Shown: piece after piece, positions 1 through 8,747 of the stretch
Layout: the number at the start of each line of letters is the position of its first letter
Numbering within the stretch: position 1 is the first letter of the stretch
Origin: Rhodococcoides fascians NBRC 12155 = LMG 3623
GTDB taxonomy: Bacteria > Actinomycetota > Actinomycetes > Mycobacteriales > Mycobacteriaceae
Assembly: GCF_001894785.1 (NCBI RefSeq)
Contig: NZ_BCWW01000009.1
Span: 1-64,000, forward strand
DNA length: 64,000 nt
Reading direction: 5' to 3'
Made by a program: the position numbers and the translations under genes
Notes under the pieces: model-generated
What the model was told of the DNA's origin: nothing
Databases searched by the model: none
What the model saw: the letters and a program-made list of their open reading frames with translations, nothing else

Positions 1-48
1 AACACGTAGTCGGCTACGAGTTTCCACTCACGTGCGGCGCCAGCCGCT

Positions 49-846
49 CTACCGACGCTGGGCCTCACGAGTGGCCGGATGTACGGCGATCAGACCGAGG
101 CCACGACGACGCTTGCACAGGGACGCCAACTCCTCGTACGCGGCTTTGCCGAGCAGCTCGGTCAATTCCGGCTTGTACGACTCGAACACCTGCTTGGCTC
201 CGACGTGCGCGTCGGGTGAGCCGGAGCAGTACCAGTGCAGATCGAGTCCGCCTTCGCCCCAACCGCGTCGGTCGTACTCGCCGATGGTGGTCTTGAGAAT
301 CTCGGAGCCGTCGGGACGCGTCACCCAATCCTGGGTGCGCCTGATGGGCAACTGCCAACACACGTCGGGCTTGACCTCGAGCGGCTCGATGCCTTTGCGC
401 AGCGCCATCGAATGCAATGCGCACCCGATGCCACCCTCGAACCCTGGTCGGTTCTGGAAGATGCACGCACCCTTGTACCGCCGCGTGCGCAGAGATTGCT
501 CGTCGTCGAGATCGTCGTATTCGACGTATCCCTTCTTGCCCAGACCCTTGTCCATCAGCTGCCAGTCCTGCGGCGTGAGCAACTTCACCGACTCGTCGAG
601 CTTGCGTTTGTCGTCCTCATCGGACAGGAACGCGCCGTGCGAGCAGCAACCGTCGTCGGGGCGACCCTCGACGGTGCCCTGGCAGGCGGGGGTACCGAAC
701 ACGCAGGTCCAGTTGGACAACAGCCACGTCAGATCGGCGGCAATGACATGTTCGGCATTGTCGGGGTCGGGAAACTCGACCCATTCTCGCGGGAAATCCA
801 ACTCGACCTCTGCAGCGAACGACTGCTGCTCACGACCTGCTGTCAC
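49..846 (-). CDS. YkgJ/DUF3109-like cysteine-cluster protein (Rv0495c-like)
   Basis: A 265-aa soluble protein. Cysteines lie at about 48, 55, 67-68, 128, 142, 163 and 207. The pattern CC...C...GC.LH...C.P resembles the YkgJ/DUF3109 families, which are proposed to bind a metal or Fe-S cluster; the biochemical role is unknown. It is transcribed divergently from the exopolyphosphatase gene with a gap of only 33 bp, the same arrangement as Rv0495c/Rv0496 in M. tuberculosis. The assignment rests on cysteine spacing and gene order. Bases 1-48 downstream hold no recognisable gene. Confidence 0.85.
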   Translation of the reverse strand: MTAGREQQSFAAEVELDFPREWVEFPDPDNAEHVIAADLTWLLSNWTCVFGTPACQGTVEGRPDDGCCSHGAFLSDEDDKRKLDESVKLLTPQDWQLMDKGLGKKGYVEYDDLDDEQSLRTRRYKGACIFQNRPGFEGGIGCALHSMALRKGIEPLEVKPDVCWQLPIRRTQDWVTRPDGSEILKTTIGEYDRRGWGEGGLDLHWYCSGSPDAHVGAKQVFESYKPELTELLGKAAYEELASLCKRRRGLGLIAVHPATREAQRR

Positions 847-879
847 AAACGACGACGGTAGACCCAGTACCGTGGGGTT

Positions 880-1833
880 GTGCGATTAGGGGTGCTCGAC
901 GTCGGTAGCAACACGGTGCATCTGCTCGTAGTGGACGCACACCGTGGCGCACACCCGACGCCGATGAGCTCGAGCAAGGCGACGTTGCGCCTGTCGGAGA
1001 ACACCGACGCGTTCGGCAACATCACTCCTGCGGGTGCCGATCGGCTCGTCGACGAGGTGCGTGAGTTCGCCGCCATTGCCGCTCGGTCGGGTTGCAGTGA
1101 ACTGATGGCGTTCGCCACCTCCGCGGTGCGCGACGCCTACAACTCCGACGACGTTCTCGCGCGGGTTCTCGCCGAGACCGGAGTGGCCCTGGAAACCCTG
1201 TCCGGCGTGGACGAGGCCAGATTGACGTTCCTGGCCGTGCGCCGCTGGTACGGCTGGAGCGCCGGGCGCATCCTCGGACTCGACATCGGCGGCGGATCGC
1301 TGGAACTGACCAGCGGCAGCGACGAGAATCCCGACGTGGCGTTCTCCCTGCAGCTCGGTGCCGGCCGCCTGACTCGGGACTGGCTCGACGAGGATCCTCC
1401 GGGAAAGCGTCGTATCGCCGTGCTTCGTGACTGGTTGGATGCCGAACTCGCGACACCGGCCAAGGAACTGTTGGCTGCGGGCGACGCGGACCGCGCGGTG
1501 GGAACGTCGAAGACATTTCGTTCGTTGGCTCGCTTGACCGGTGCTGCGCCTTCCGCGGCCGGTCCGCGAGTGACGAGAACGCTGACGGCGAGCGGTCTGA
1601 GGCAACTCATCGCGTTCATATCGCGGATGACGGCCGCCGACCGTGCAGAATTGGAAGGCATCAGTGCCGACAGGTCACCACAACTGGTGGCCGGGGCGCT
1701 GGTAGCGGAGGCGAGCATGCGGGCACTGTCGGTGGAATCACTCGAGATCTGTCCGTGGGCGCTGAGGGAAGGTTTGATTTTGAGGAAGCTGGACACCGAA
1801 GCCGACGGCGATCTGGTGGGGAGTTCGAGATGA
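880..1833 (+). CDS. ppx: Exopolyphosphatase/guanosine pentaphosphate phosphohydrolase (Ppx/GppA)
   Basis: A 317-aa member of the ASKHA-fold Ppx/GppA family, which releases phosphate from polyphosphate or converts pppGpp to ppGpp. Phosphate-binding loop 1 is [12 protein letters not shown] (about 6-17), [10 protein letters not shown] follows near 77-86, and loop 2 is [10 protein letters not shown] (about 134-143). It is the short mycobacterial Ppx1 form without the C-terminal HD domain of the E. coli enzyme. The GTG start is supported by TACCGT at 868-873, which places transcription at or next to the start codon (leaderless). Its stop overlaps the next gene as ATGA. Which substrate it prefers cannot be told from sequence. 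Confidence 0.93.
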   Translation: MRLGVLDVGSNTVHLLVVDAHRGAHPTPMSSSKATLRLSENTDAFGNITPAGADRLVDEVREFAAIAARSGCSELMAFATSAVRDAYNSDDVLARVLAETGVALETLSGVDEARLTFLAVRRWYGWSAGRILGLDIGGGSLELTSGSDENPDVAFSLQLGAGRLTRDWLDEDPPGKRRIAVLRDWLDAELATPAKELLAAGDADRAVGTSKTFRSLARLTGAAPSAAGPRVTRTLTASGLRQLIAFISRMTAADRAELEGISADRSPQLVAGALVAEASMRALSVESLEICPWALREGLILRKLDTEADGDLVGSSR

Positions 1834-3089
1834 GCGACGCCAACCCGGAAGACACCGGGCAGATCTCGGTCGCCGAGCTGTTGGCCAGAAACGGCCAGAA
1901 GACCAACCTGACGGCAGGAGGGCGACGCCGGCGAGGCGTCAAGGGCGGCATTTCCGTGGCCGAACTGACCGGGGAGATTCCCGTCGTTCGTGACGAACCC
2001 GGCGACCGCAGCGCACCCGTCGTCGACGAGCCGCGGGACGAAGCTCCCGATACCGCTGCGAACGAGCCCACGAGCAGTGCATCCGATGGCGACACGACCG
2101 CGGCGTCCACGCCGCAACCGGCCCGGCCCCAGAGCACCCGCCCGACCCCGTACCAACCGGCGGGTAAGCGCGACAAGCAGCAGCCCGAACCGGAACTGCT
2201 GTCGGGCTCCACGACCGTCGCCGGAGACCTGCTCAATCGATCGCACGACGACACCGCGCGCGGGTTGCGGCCCGCTGCTCCTTCCGCGCAGGGATCGGAG
2301 CGTCGTCCGTACGGGTCGACCCAGGCCGAGCAGGGACGGGCCCGTCGATCGGCGGGATTCCAGCCGCCGCGTTCGACCGAATCCGCCGAACCCAAGACCG
2401 ACGTCACCTCGCGTGCGCCGCTGGTGGAGAGCCCACATGCCGCTCTCGTCGAGGTGGACGACCTGGCGAAGACCGCGGTCACCCCGCGCATCACGCGCGG
2501 CAACGAGGTCGACGACAAGACGACCGCCGACAAAAAGACCGCTGACAAGAAGACCGCGGACGAGAAGGCCACTGATGAATCGGCCGACGAGGCCGGCACT
2601 CAGGTCATACCCGAGGTGGTCGACCTCACGAAGCCGACCACCGACGAAGACCCTGCCGACTCGACGACCGCCGACTCGACGACCGCCGACTCGACGACCG
2701 CCGACACCGCGAGTACCGGCTCGCGTGCCGATCGACGCAAGTCGGCGAGCAAGGACAAGGCGAGTAAGGACAAGGCGAGCAAGGACACGGGAAGCAAGGA
2801 CAAGTCCCCGGTCAAGGGCAAGGGCGGCGCGGTTCGGCAGTGGCTGGTGCTCATCGGGCAGGCCGTCGTGTCGATCGTCGTCGGTGCGCTGCTGTTCAAG
2901 GGCTTCGAGCAGCTGTGGGACGTGCTGCCATGGGTGGCACTGGTGCTGTCGGTGCTGGTCATCGTCGGTCTCGTCGCCGTGGTGAGGATTCTCCGGCGTA
3001 CCGACGATCTGGTCTCGATCGTCATTGCCATAGCCGTCGGTGTGTTCGTCACGCTCGGTCCGTTGGCCTTCCAGCTCAGTACCGGCTGA
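1830..3089 (+). CDS. Membrane protein with low-complexity charged N-terminus (Rv0497-like)
   Basis: A 419-aa protein. I chose the ATG at 1830 because it overlaps the ppx stop (ATGA). The first ~330 residues are hydrophilic and low in complexity, with two ISVAEL motifs near the N-terminus, TADST repeats and KDKAS repeats. The last ~85 residues form about three membrane segments (near 338-356, 366-388 and 397-415). Topology therefore suggests a long disordered cytoplasmic domain anchored at its C-terminus. It matches Rv0497 in position and design; the function is unknown. The repeats make length variation between strains likely. Confidence 0.85.
   Translation: MSDANPEDTGQISVAELLARNGQKTNLTAGGRRRRGVKGGISVAELTGEIPVVRDEPGDRSAPVVDEPRDEAPDTAANEPTSSASDGDTTAASTPQPARPQSTRPTPYQPAGKRDKQQPEPELLSGSTTVAGDLLNRSHDDTARGLRPAAPSAQGSERRPYGSTQAEQGRARRSAGFQPPRSTESAEPKTDVTSRAPLVESPHAALVEVDDLAKTAVTPRITRGNEVDDKTTADKKTADKKTADEKATDESADEAGTQVIPEVVDLTKPTTDEDPADSTTADSTTADSTTADTASTGSRADRRKSASKDKASKDKASKDTGSKDKSPVKGKGGAVRQWLVLIGQAVVSIVVGALLFKGFEQLWDVLPWVALVLSVLVIVGLVAVVRILRRTDDLVSIVIAIAVGVFVTLGPLAFQLSTG
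2658..2702 (+). repeat. Three tandem 15-bp units inside the membrane-protein gene
   Basis: The unit GACTCGACGACCGCC occurs three times without change and encodes a repeated Asp-Ser-Thr-Thr-Ala block. It is in frame, so copy-number slippage would change protein length without breaking the gene. Confidence 0.9.
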
Positions 3090-3101
3090 GTTTCGACAAC
3101 G

Positions 3102-3944
3102 ATGGCGGCGAAGCGAATCAAAGTCGGATTGTCCACGGCTTCGGTGTACCCGCAGAACACCGAGGCAGCGTTTCGCTATGCCGCCGATCTGGGTTACGAC
3201 GGCGTCGAACTGATGGTGTGGGCCGAATCGATCAGTCAGAACGTCGATGCGGTGGCTGCGCTGTCACGTGAGTACTCGATACCGGTGCAGGCCATCCATG
3301 CGCCGTGTCTGCTGATCTCACAGCGGGTGTGGGGATCGGATCCGATCGTCAAACTGGCCCGGTCGATCGAAGTGGCCGAGAAGCTGGGTTCGGCGACCGT
3401 CGTCGTGCATCCGCCGTTCCGCTGGCAGCGCAAGTACAGCGATGGATTCGCCGATCAGGTGGCGGAACTGGAATCGAACTCCCACGTCGTGGTCGCGGTG
3501 GAGAACATGTTCCCGATGCGTGCCGACAGATTCTTCGGGCGCAAGGAGAAATCCGCCCAACGGCTGGAACGACGCGGAGGCCCGGGAGCGGCCCTGTCGG
3601 CGTTCTCGCCGTCGTACGACCCGACCGACGTCGGTCACGGCCACTACACACTCGACCTCTCGCACACCGCGACCGCAGGCTCGGACGCACTCGAGATGCT
3701 CGACCGGATGGGCGACGGGATAGCGCACCTGCATCTGGCCGACGGCCGCGGCGCGTCCGTGGACGAGCATCTGATCCCGGGGCACGGCAGCCAGCCCTGT
3801 GCCCAGGTCTGCACCGAACTGGTGCGGCGAGGATTCGACGGCCAAGCCGTCATCGAGATCAACACTCAGAATGCGCGCACGGTGCCCGAGCGTTCGTCGA
3901 TGCTGGACCAGGCGCTGCAGTTCGCCCGCGCACACCTGTCCTGA
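3102..3944 (+). CDS. Sugar phosphate isomerase/epimerase family TIM-barrel protein (Rv0498-like)
   Basis: A 280-aa protein of the xylose-isomerase-like TIM-barrel superfamily. It has an early SVYPQNTEAAFRYAADLGYD-type opening, AIHAPC near 65, VVHPPFRWQ, VAVENMF, LDLSHTA and a late HLHLADGRG, which give the usual set of His/Glu/Asp ligands for a divalent metal. The physiological substrate of Rv0498-type proteins is not established. It starts 12 nt after the previous gene and is probably co-transcribed with it. Confidence 0.85.
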   Translation: MAAKRIKVGLSTASVYPQNTEAAFRYAADLGYDGVELMVWAESISQNVDAVAALSREYSIPVQAIHAPCLLISQRVWGSDPIVKLARSIEVAEKLGSATVVVHPPFRWQRKYSDGFADQVAELESNSHVVVAVENMFPMRADRFFGRKEKSAQRLERRGGPGAALSAFSPSYDPTDVGHGHYTLDLSHTATAGSDALEMLDRMGDGIAHLHLADGRGASVDEHLIPGHGSQPCAQVCTELVRRGFDGQAVIEINTQNARTVPERSSMLDQALQFARAHLS

Positions 3945-3964
3945 CTGCCGGTAAGTTGTCCGGA

Positions 3965-4822
3965 ATGAGTTCCACCAGCCCGTTCCGGGCCGCAACCACA
4001 CTGGTCCCACTCGACGTCTCCGCAGACACGGCGTCCTTCGCCGGTGCGATCGATTCCACCTGGACCATCGGCCCCAAAGTGCACGGCGGGGCGATGCTCG
4101 CCATCTGCGCGGCCGCGGCGCGTCAGCAGATCGTGCTGATCGACCCGGCCCAGGTCGAGATCCAGCCTTTGGCCGTCAGCGTCAGCTATCTGGCCGCGCC
4201 CGACCCAGGCGAAGTGGCGCTCACGACGATCGTGCGCAAGCGCGGCAGGCAGGTCTCGCACGTCGACGTCGAGCTGACTCAGGCCGGACGTGTCGCAGTG
4301 CGGGCGGTGGTCACCCTCGGTCGGCCCGACTCGGAGGAACCGAACCACGAAACCCCGTTGTCGCTGACGTCGATGGCCGCGGAGCCTCCTGCGGACACCC
4401 TCGCGGTGGCAGGCGATCACCCCATGGCGTCGATCGTGCACGTCGCCAAGGGCTGCGAGATGCGGATCGAACCGTCGTCGGCATCGTTTCTCACCGGTCA
4501 GCAGGGTGAGGCCGAAATTCGACTGTGGGTGCGCCCCTTCGCGGGCGACGAAGCCGACGTCGACACGTCGGTGCTCTTCGCGTTGATGGCAGGCGACATC
4601 TCGGCCCCGGTGACGATGAACCGCGGAATGTTCGGTTGGGCACCGACGGTCCAGCTGACGACATATCTGCGTCGCCGCCCGGCTCCGGGGTGGCTGCGGG
4701 TGGCGGCGACCAGCTCCGTCATCGGCAGCACCTGGTTCGAGGAGGACCACCTGATACTCGACTCGACCGGTGCCGTGGTGGTGCAGAGCCGACAGTTGGC
4801 GATGGTGCCGCGCTCGAACTGA
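3965..4822 (+). CDS. Acyl-CoA thioesterase-like double-hotdog protein (Rv0499-like)
   Basis: A 285-aa protein. The ATG at 3965 is chosen over upstream in-frame codons because TAAGTT (3952-3957) sits 8 nt before it and because the upstream frame lies inside the previous gene. The sequence GPKVHGGAMLAICAAAA (about 38-54) and two similar halves fit the TesB-like thioesterase family with a tandem hotdog fold, which would hydrolyse acyl-CoA to free acid and CoA. Substrate length cannot be inferred. Confidence 0.85.
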   Translation: MSSTSPFRAATTLVPLDVSADTASFAGAIDSTWTIGPKVHGGAMLAICAAAARQQIVLIDPAQVEIQPLAVSVSYLAAPDPGEVALTTIVRKRGRQVSHVDVELTQAGRVAVRAVVTLGRPDSEEPNHETPLSLTSMAAEPPADTLAVAGDHPMASIVHVAKGCEMRIEPSSASFLTGQQGEAEIRLWVRPFAGDEADVDTSVLFALMAGDISAPVTMNRGMFGWAPTVQLTTYLRRRPAPGWLRVAATSSVIGSTWFEEDHLILDSTGAVVVQSRQLAMVPRSN

Positions 4823-4840
4823 CATGGCAGGCTTGGCCGT

Positions 4841-5656
4841 ATGACGAGAATTGCAGTGATCGGTGGCGGACGGATCGGCGAGGCATTGATTGCGGGACTC
4901 CTCGAGGCCGGTCACGCCGTGCGCGACCTCGTGGTCGCCGAGAAGTCCGAGCCGCGCGCCAGAGAGATCGCGAAGGACTTCGGAGTACTGACCGCCAGTG
5001 TCGCCGACGCGGCCGAGGGAGCCGACGTCATCGTGCTGGCGGTCAAGCCGGCCGACGTCGAGGGCGCCCTGAATCAGATCACCAAGATCGAGCTCGACGG
5101 TGACCGCGAACAACTCATCGTCTCGCTCGCCGCTGGCGTGCCCACCGCCAAATTCGAGCCCAAGCTCCCCGCCGGATTCCCGGTCGTACGGGTCATGCCC
5201 AACACCCCCATGCTGGTAGGGGAGGGCGTCAGTGTGCTGGCCCCGGGAAAGTACGCCCGCGCCGAGCACCTCGAGCTCGTGCGCTCCATCCTGTCGGCCG
5301 TCGGCAAGGTCGTCGTCGTCAAGGAACATCAGCTCGACGCGGTGACGGCCGTGTCCGGGTCCGGTCCGGCCTATTTCTTCCTGGTCGCCGAGGCCATGAT
5401 CGACGCGGGAGTGGGCCTGGGATTGAGCCGGGATGTCGCGTCTGCACTCGTCGCACAGACGATGGTGGGGTCGGGAGCGATGCTGGATCGCTCGGACGAG
5501 TCCGCCAGCGAGCTTCGGTACGCCGTGACCTCCCCGGGCGGAACGACCGCCGCGGCGGTGCGCGAATTGGAGCGAAACGGCCTCCGAGCTGCGTTTTTCG
5601 ATGCTCTCGGTGCAGCCAACGCCCGATCGATTGAGATGGGCATCACAGCAGAATAA
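4841..5656 (+). CDS. proC: Pyrroline-5-carboxylate reductase
   Basis: A 271-aa cytoplasmic enzyme for the last step of proline synthesis (P5C to proline with NADPH). The N-terminal Rossmann motif is IGGGRIGEALIAGLL, followed by VLAVKPADV, RVMPNTPMLVGEG near residue 123-135 and the C-terminal VSGSGPAYFFL signature with SPGGTTAAAV. The order thioesterase, proC, excisionase-like protein, bS22 is conserved with mycobacteria (Rv0499-Rv0500B). Confidence 0.97.
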   Translation: MTRIAVIGGGRIGEALIAGLLEAGHAVRDLVVAEKSEPRAREIAKDFGVLTASVADAAEGADVIVLAVKPADVEGALNQITKIELDGDREQLIVSLAAGVPTAKFEPKLPAGFPVVRVMPNTPMLVGEGVSVLAPGKYARAEHLELVRSILSAVGKVVVVKEHQLDAVTAVSGSGPAYFFLVAEAMIDAGVGLGLSRDVASALVAQTMVGSGAMLDRSDESASELRYAVTSPGGTTAAAVRELERNGLRAAFFDALGAANARSIEMGITAE

Positions 5657-5783
5657 AAAATCTTTTCCCCACACCCGTCGCAGTAACCCCATCTGTCCCT
5701 ATAGGCTCGGGGGCAGCACGTGCGTGTCTGTTCGGCAGGAGGGGAAGCCTGCCGCATGAGACGTGCCGGAGGTAAGTGGATTG

Positions 5784-6020
5784 ATGGCGTCTATAAACAA
5801 GCCGTCCAAGGGTTCGTCCCCGGACGGTCAACCGGCTCTGGCCGGAACACAGTTCCTCACTGTCGCCGAGGTGGCGACTCTGATGAGAGTTTCGAAAATG
5901 ACCGTGTACCGACTGGTGCACGGCGGAGAGCTGCCCGCAGTACGGGTGGGTCGATCTTTTCGTGTGCACGCCAAGGCGGTACACGACTATCTCGAGACCT
6001 CGTACTTCGACGCAGGCTAG
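5784..6020 (+). CDS. Excisionase-type helix-turn-helix DNA-binding protein (Rv0500A-like)
   Basis: A 78-aa protein carrying a MerR/excisionase-like winged helix: LTVAEVATLMRVSKMTVYRL followed by GELPAVRVGRSFRVH. The ATG at 5784 is preferred to the GTG at 5763 because GGAGG lies at 5768-5772 and the length then matches mycobacterial Rv0500A. Despite the domain name there is no phage context; it is a chromosomal regulator-like protein of unknown target. Confidence 0.88.
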   Translation: MASINKPSKGSSPDGQPALAGTQFLTVAEVATLMRVSKMTVYRLVHGGELPAVRVGRSFRVHAKAVHDYLETSYFDAG

Positions 6021-6061
6021 TGCACGTAGCTAGGTCGTAAGACCGGGCCGGTTTCGTAAGT

Positions 6062-6120
6062 CACGGCTCACACCGGTAGGATTGGCGTTCGTCGTGCCAG
6101 CCAGCCGGTGTGCAGCCGTG
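6062..6120. terminator. Long imperfect hairpin, possible terminator
   Basis: CACGGCTCACACCGG (6062-6076) pairs with CCGGTGTGCAGCCGTG (6105-6120) with a single bulged base, across a 28-nt loop. A smaller hairpin with a TTCG loop follows at 6171-6184. They probably end transcription of the HTH gene. No T-tract is present, as is common in actinobacteria. Confidence 0.5.
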
Positions 6121-6251
6121 GGCGAGTACGTGGCCCCAGCGCCAGCTCGGTGACCAAGGTTGTTGGCTCGAAGCCTTCGGGCTTGGTTGTCAGGTAGGCG
6201 TACGCAAACGGCGTGCGCGAAAACGCTAGAGAAGAACGTGAGGACACCCGC

Positions 6252-6353
6252 ATGGGTTCAGTGATCAAGAAGCGTCGCAAGCGCATGTCGAAGAAGAAGC
6301 ACCGCAAGCTGCTTCGTCGTACCCGCGTGCAGCGCAGGAAACTCGGCAAATAA
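6252..6353 (+). CDS. Small ribosomal subunit protein bS22 (AURKAIP1/COX24 domain, Rv0500B-like)
   Basis: A 33-aa, extremely basic protein (more than half Lys/Arg) beginning [19 protein letters not shown] and ending RRKLGK. It belongs to the AURKAIP1/COX24 family. The mycobacterial member was found in cryo-EM structures as the extra 30S protein bS22, so this is a structural ribosomal peptide and not a spurious ORF. GAGGA at 6239-6243 acts as the ribosome-binding site. Position between the HTH gene and the epimerase matches M. tuberculosis. Confidence 0.93.
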
Positions 6354-6378
6354 GCCTGCCGTCATCTGCTTCACGGCC

Positions 6379-6405
6379 GAGCCCGTCACCATCGGTGGCG
6401 GGCTC
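6379..6405 (+). terminator. Strong hairpin terminator after bS22
   Basis: GAGCCCGTCACC and GGTGGCGGGCTC form a 12-bp stem with one G-T wobble and a 3-nt loop, beginning 26 nt after the bS22 stop codon. Confidence 0.7.
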
Positions 6406-6428
6406 TGCTCGTTCGAAGGCGAGTGGCA

Positions 6429-6497
6429 CCTTTCCTTTCGGGACCTCCTTTCCTTTCAGGCCTCCTTTCCTTTCGGACCTCCTTTCCTTTCAGACCT
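6429..6497 (+). repeat. Four tandem pyrimidine-rich 17-18 bp repeats
   Basis: Units start at 6429, 6447, 6464 and 6481. Each reads CCTTTCCTTTC followed by a variable RGRCCT-type tail. The array fills most of the space between the bS22 terminator and the epimerase gene at 6555. No known element is recognised. Confidence 0.9.
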
Positions 6498-6554
6498 CGC
6501 GGAAACCTGTCGATCCAGTAGGCTCGGCACGGGAGCCGAAGTTGGGGAGGCGCA

Positions 6555-7682
6555 GTGAGTCCGAGCGATCGTGGTGTTGCCGCGCCCCGGGTGGTGCTCG
6601 TGACCGGTGCCAGTCGATTCCTCGGCGGATACCTCGTGACCCGGCTCGCTCAGAATCCTCGCATCGAACGTGTCATCGCCGTCGACGAGAAATCTCCGAG
6701 CAAAGATCTGCTGCGACGTATGGGTCGCGCGGAATTCGTTCGTGCCGACATTCGAAACCCGTTGATCGGCAAGGTGATTCGTAACGCCGGCGTCGATACC
6801 GTGGTGCATGCGGCCACGGTCGCCAAGCCTCCGAAATCTGGCGGCCGCGCGACGATGAAAGACCTCAACGTCATCGGAGCCATGCAGCTGTTCGCGGTGT
6901 GCCAGAAGTCGCCGACCGTGGAGAAGGTGGTCCTGCGGTCGTCCTCCTCGGTGTACGGATGCAGCGCCAAGGATCCGGTGAAATTCACCGAGGAGATGAG
7001 TGCTCGACGCCCACCGAGCGGCGCGTACGCCAAGGACACCATCGACATCGAGGGCTACATTCGCGGACTCGGTCGTCGTCGCCCGGATATCGCGGTATCG
7101 ATTCTGCGTATGGCCCCACTGATAGGCCCGCGGCTCAACGGCACCATCTCGCGGTACATGACGTCACCGCTGATTCCGAGCATCGTCGGACGCGACGCGC
7201 GCATGCAGCTGTTGCACGAGGAGGACGCCCTCGCGGCTCTCGAACGCGCGACCATCGGCGGGCCGGCAGGCACGTTCAACATCGGTGCCGACGGCACCAT
7301 CATGCTCTCGCAGGCCATTCGACGTGCCGGTCGAGTGCAGGTTCCGGTGCCGTTTCCACTGTTCAAGAGCGTGGGGCGGGCGCTCATGGGCGGAATGATG
7401 CGCGAATTCACGACCGAGCAACTCGACTACTTCCATTTCGGCTGCGGGCTGGACACCACGCGGATGCGGTCCGTGCTCGGGTTCGAGCCTCGGTGGACCA
7501 CAGTCCAGGCGTTCGACGACTTCGTGCGCGGCGCGGCTCTTCGGCCGGTCGTCCGAACCGAATGGGTCGACGCCATCGAGAATCGGCTGCTCGGGGCCGT
7601 CGACACAGGGGCGTCCGCGGCGCGCGTCCTGGCCTCACTCGGCAGTGCCGACACGGCGCGAGAATCCGGAGCGGACAGGTGA
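6555..7682 (+). CDS. NAD-dependent epimerase/dehydratase family protein (Rv0501-like)
   Basis: A 375-aa extended short-chain dehydrogenase. The nucleotide motif is VTGASRFLGGYL (about 15-26). The catalytic Ser/Tyr/Lys set is represented by SSSSVYG and GAYAKD, where the usual YxxxK reads YAKD and so is degenerate. M. tuberculosis Rv0501 is annotated galE2, but UDP-galactose epimerase activity cannot be assumed. The GTG start has GGGGAGG at 6544-6550. The stop overlaps the next start as GTGA. Confidence 0.82.
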   Translation: MSPSDRGVAAPRVVLVTGASRFLGGYLVTRLAQNPRIERVIAVDEKSPSKDLLRRMGRAEFVRADIRNPLIGKVIRNAGVDTVVHAATVAKPPKSGGRATMKDLNVIGAMQLFAVCQKSPTVEKVVLRSSSSVYGCSAKDPVKFTEEMSARRPPSGAYAKDTIDIEGYIRGLGRRRPDIAVSILRMAPLIGPRLNGTISRYMTSPLIPSIVGRDARMQLLHEEDALAALERATIGGPAGTFNIGADGTIMLSQAIRRAGRVQVPVPFPLFKSVGRALMGGMMREFTTEQLDYFHFGCGLDTTRMRSVLGFEPRWTTVQAFDDFVRGAALRPVVRTEWVDAIENRLLGAVDTGASAARVLASLGSADTARESGADR

Positions 7683-8728
7683 GCGACGTGGCCAAAGTCA
7701 TTCCCTTGCACGGCGGCGCGTCCGCCCGGTCCGCCCGCGCAGCGCAGGGTTCACGCGAGCGGCACCCATCGGCCTACGCCGACCCACGTGAGCCGACGCC
7801 GCTGGTGGACCCGACCCCCGCCGCTTCTGCGGCCACGATCGCCGCAGAAGCGGCACCCGTGCTGTCGATGATCGACGACACCAAGACCGCGATCGTCGAC
7901 CAGATCTCCTCGGTCGCCGAATTCGTGCGTCGACGCCTGGCCGGCGACTACAGCGTCGACGAGTTCGGCTACGACCCGCACTTCGCCGATGCCGTCTGGC
8001 TGCCGCTGCTGCGTCCGCTGTTCGACAAATGGTTCCGCGTCGAGGTCAAGGGCATCGAGAACATCCCCGCCGAGGGAGGTGCGCTCGTCGTGGCCAACCA
8101 CGCCGGAGTCGTACCGGTCGACGCGCTGATGACGTCGGTTGCCGTGCGCGATCATCACCCTGCCCACCGGCCGTTGCGAATGTTGGCTGCCGACATGGCA
8201 TTCGAGATGCCCGGCGTCGGCACGATCGCCCGCAAGGCCGGGCATACGCTGGCGTGCAATCCCGACGCGGAGCGGCTGCTGCGCACCGGGGAAGTTGCCG
8301 CCGTGTTCCCGGAGGGCTTCAAGGGCATCGGCAAACCGTTCAGTGAGCGGTACAAGTTGCAGCGGTTCGGCCGCGGCGGGTTCGTCTCGGCTGCACTGCG
8401 AACGGGTGCGCCGATCATTCCGTGCTCCATCGTCGGGTCAGAGGAGATCTACCCGAAGATCGGCGACATCGCCCCGCTGGCACGACTGATGGGGATGCCG
8501 TACTTCCCGGTGACACCGTTCTTCCCGCATCTCGGGCCGCTGGGCCTGATTCCGTTGCCGTCGAAGTGGTACATCGAGTTCGGCAAGCCCATTCACACCG
8601 ACTCCTACGACGCCACCGCGTTCGAGGATCCGATGGTGCTCTTCGAGCTGACCGACCACGTGCGCGAAACCATTCAGCACACGCTGTACCGACTGCTTGC
8701 CAAGAGACGCAACGTCTTTCTCGGATAG
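7679..8728 (+). CDS. PlsC-type 1-acylglycerol-phosphate acyltransferase family protein (Rv0502-like)
   Basis: A 349-aa protein with a PlsC acyltransferase domain in its second half. The histidine motif is NHAGVVPVD, a family variant in which H and D are spaced wider than in NHxxxxD. FPEGFKGIGKP supplies the substrate-phosphate motif. The first ~100 residues are variable. It is translationally coupled to the epimerase gene through a GTGA overlap, and the pairing is conserved with Rv0501-Rv0502, suggesting a joint role in lipid or envelope metabolism. Substrate unknown. Confidence 0.85.
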   Translation: MSDVAKVIPLHGGASARSARAAQGSRERHPSAYADPREPTPLVDPTPAASAATIAAEAAPVLSMIDDTKTAIVDQISSVAEFVRRRLAGDYSVDEFGYDPHFADAVWLPLLRPLFDKWFRVEVKGIENIPAEGGALVVANHAGVVPVDALMTSVAVRDHHPAHRPLRMLAADMAFEMPGVGTIARKAGHTLACNPDAERLLRTGEVAAVFPEGFKGIGKPFSERYKLQRFGRGGFVSAALRTGAPIIPCSIVGSEEIYPKIGDIAPLARLMGMPYFPVTPFFPHLGPLGLIPLPSKWYIEFGKPIHTDSYDATAFEDPMVLFELTDHVRETIQHTLYRLLAKRRNVFLG

Positions 8729-8747
8729 CTCGGGTTATCCTCTGCCA

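Noticed and set aside
3866..5692. A 608-codon open frame on the minus strand across the thioesterase and proC genes
   Set aside because: It is the antisense of two well-recognised genes, full of His/Arg/Gly from GC-rich codon shadowing, and has no domain.
5784..6020. Excisionase-like protein as a sign of a prophage or integrative element
   Set aside because: No integrase, att repeats or compositional change are seen, and the gene is in conserved order with proC and bS22.
6429..6497. CRISPR array
   Set aside because: Units are contiguous with no spacers and only 17-18 bp long.
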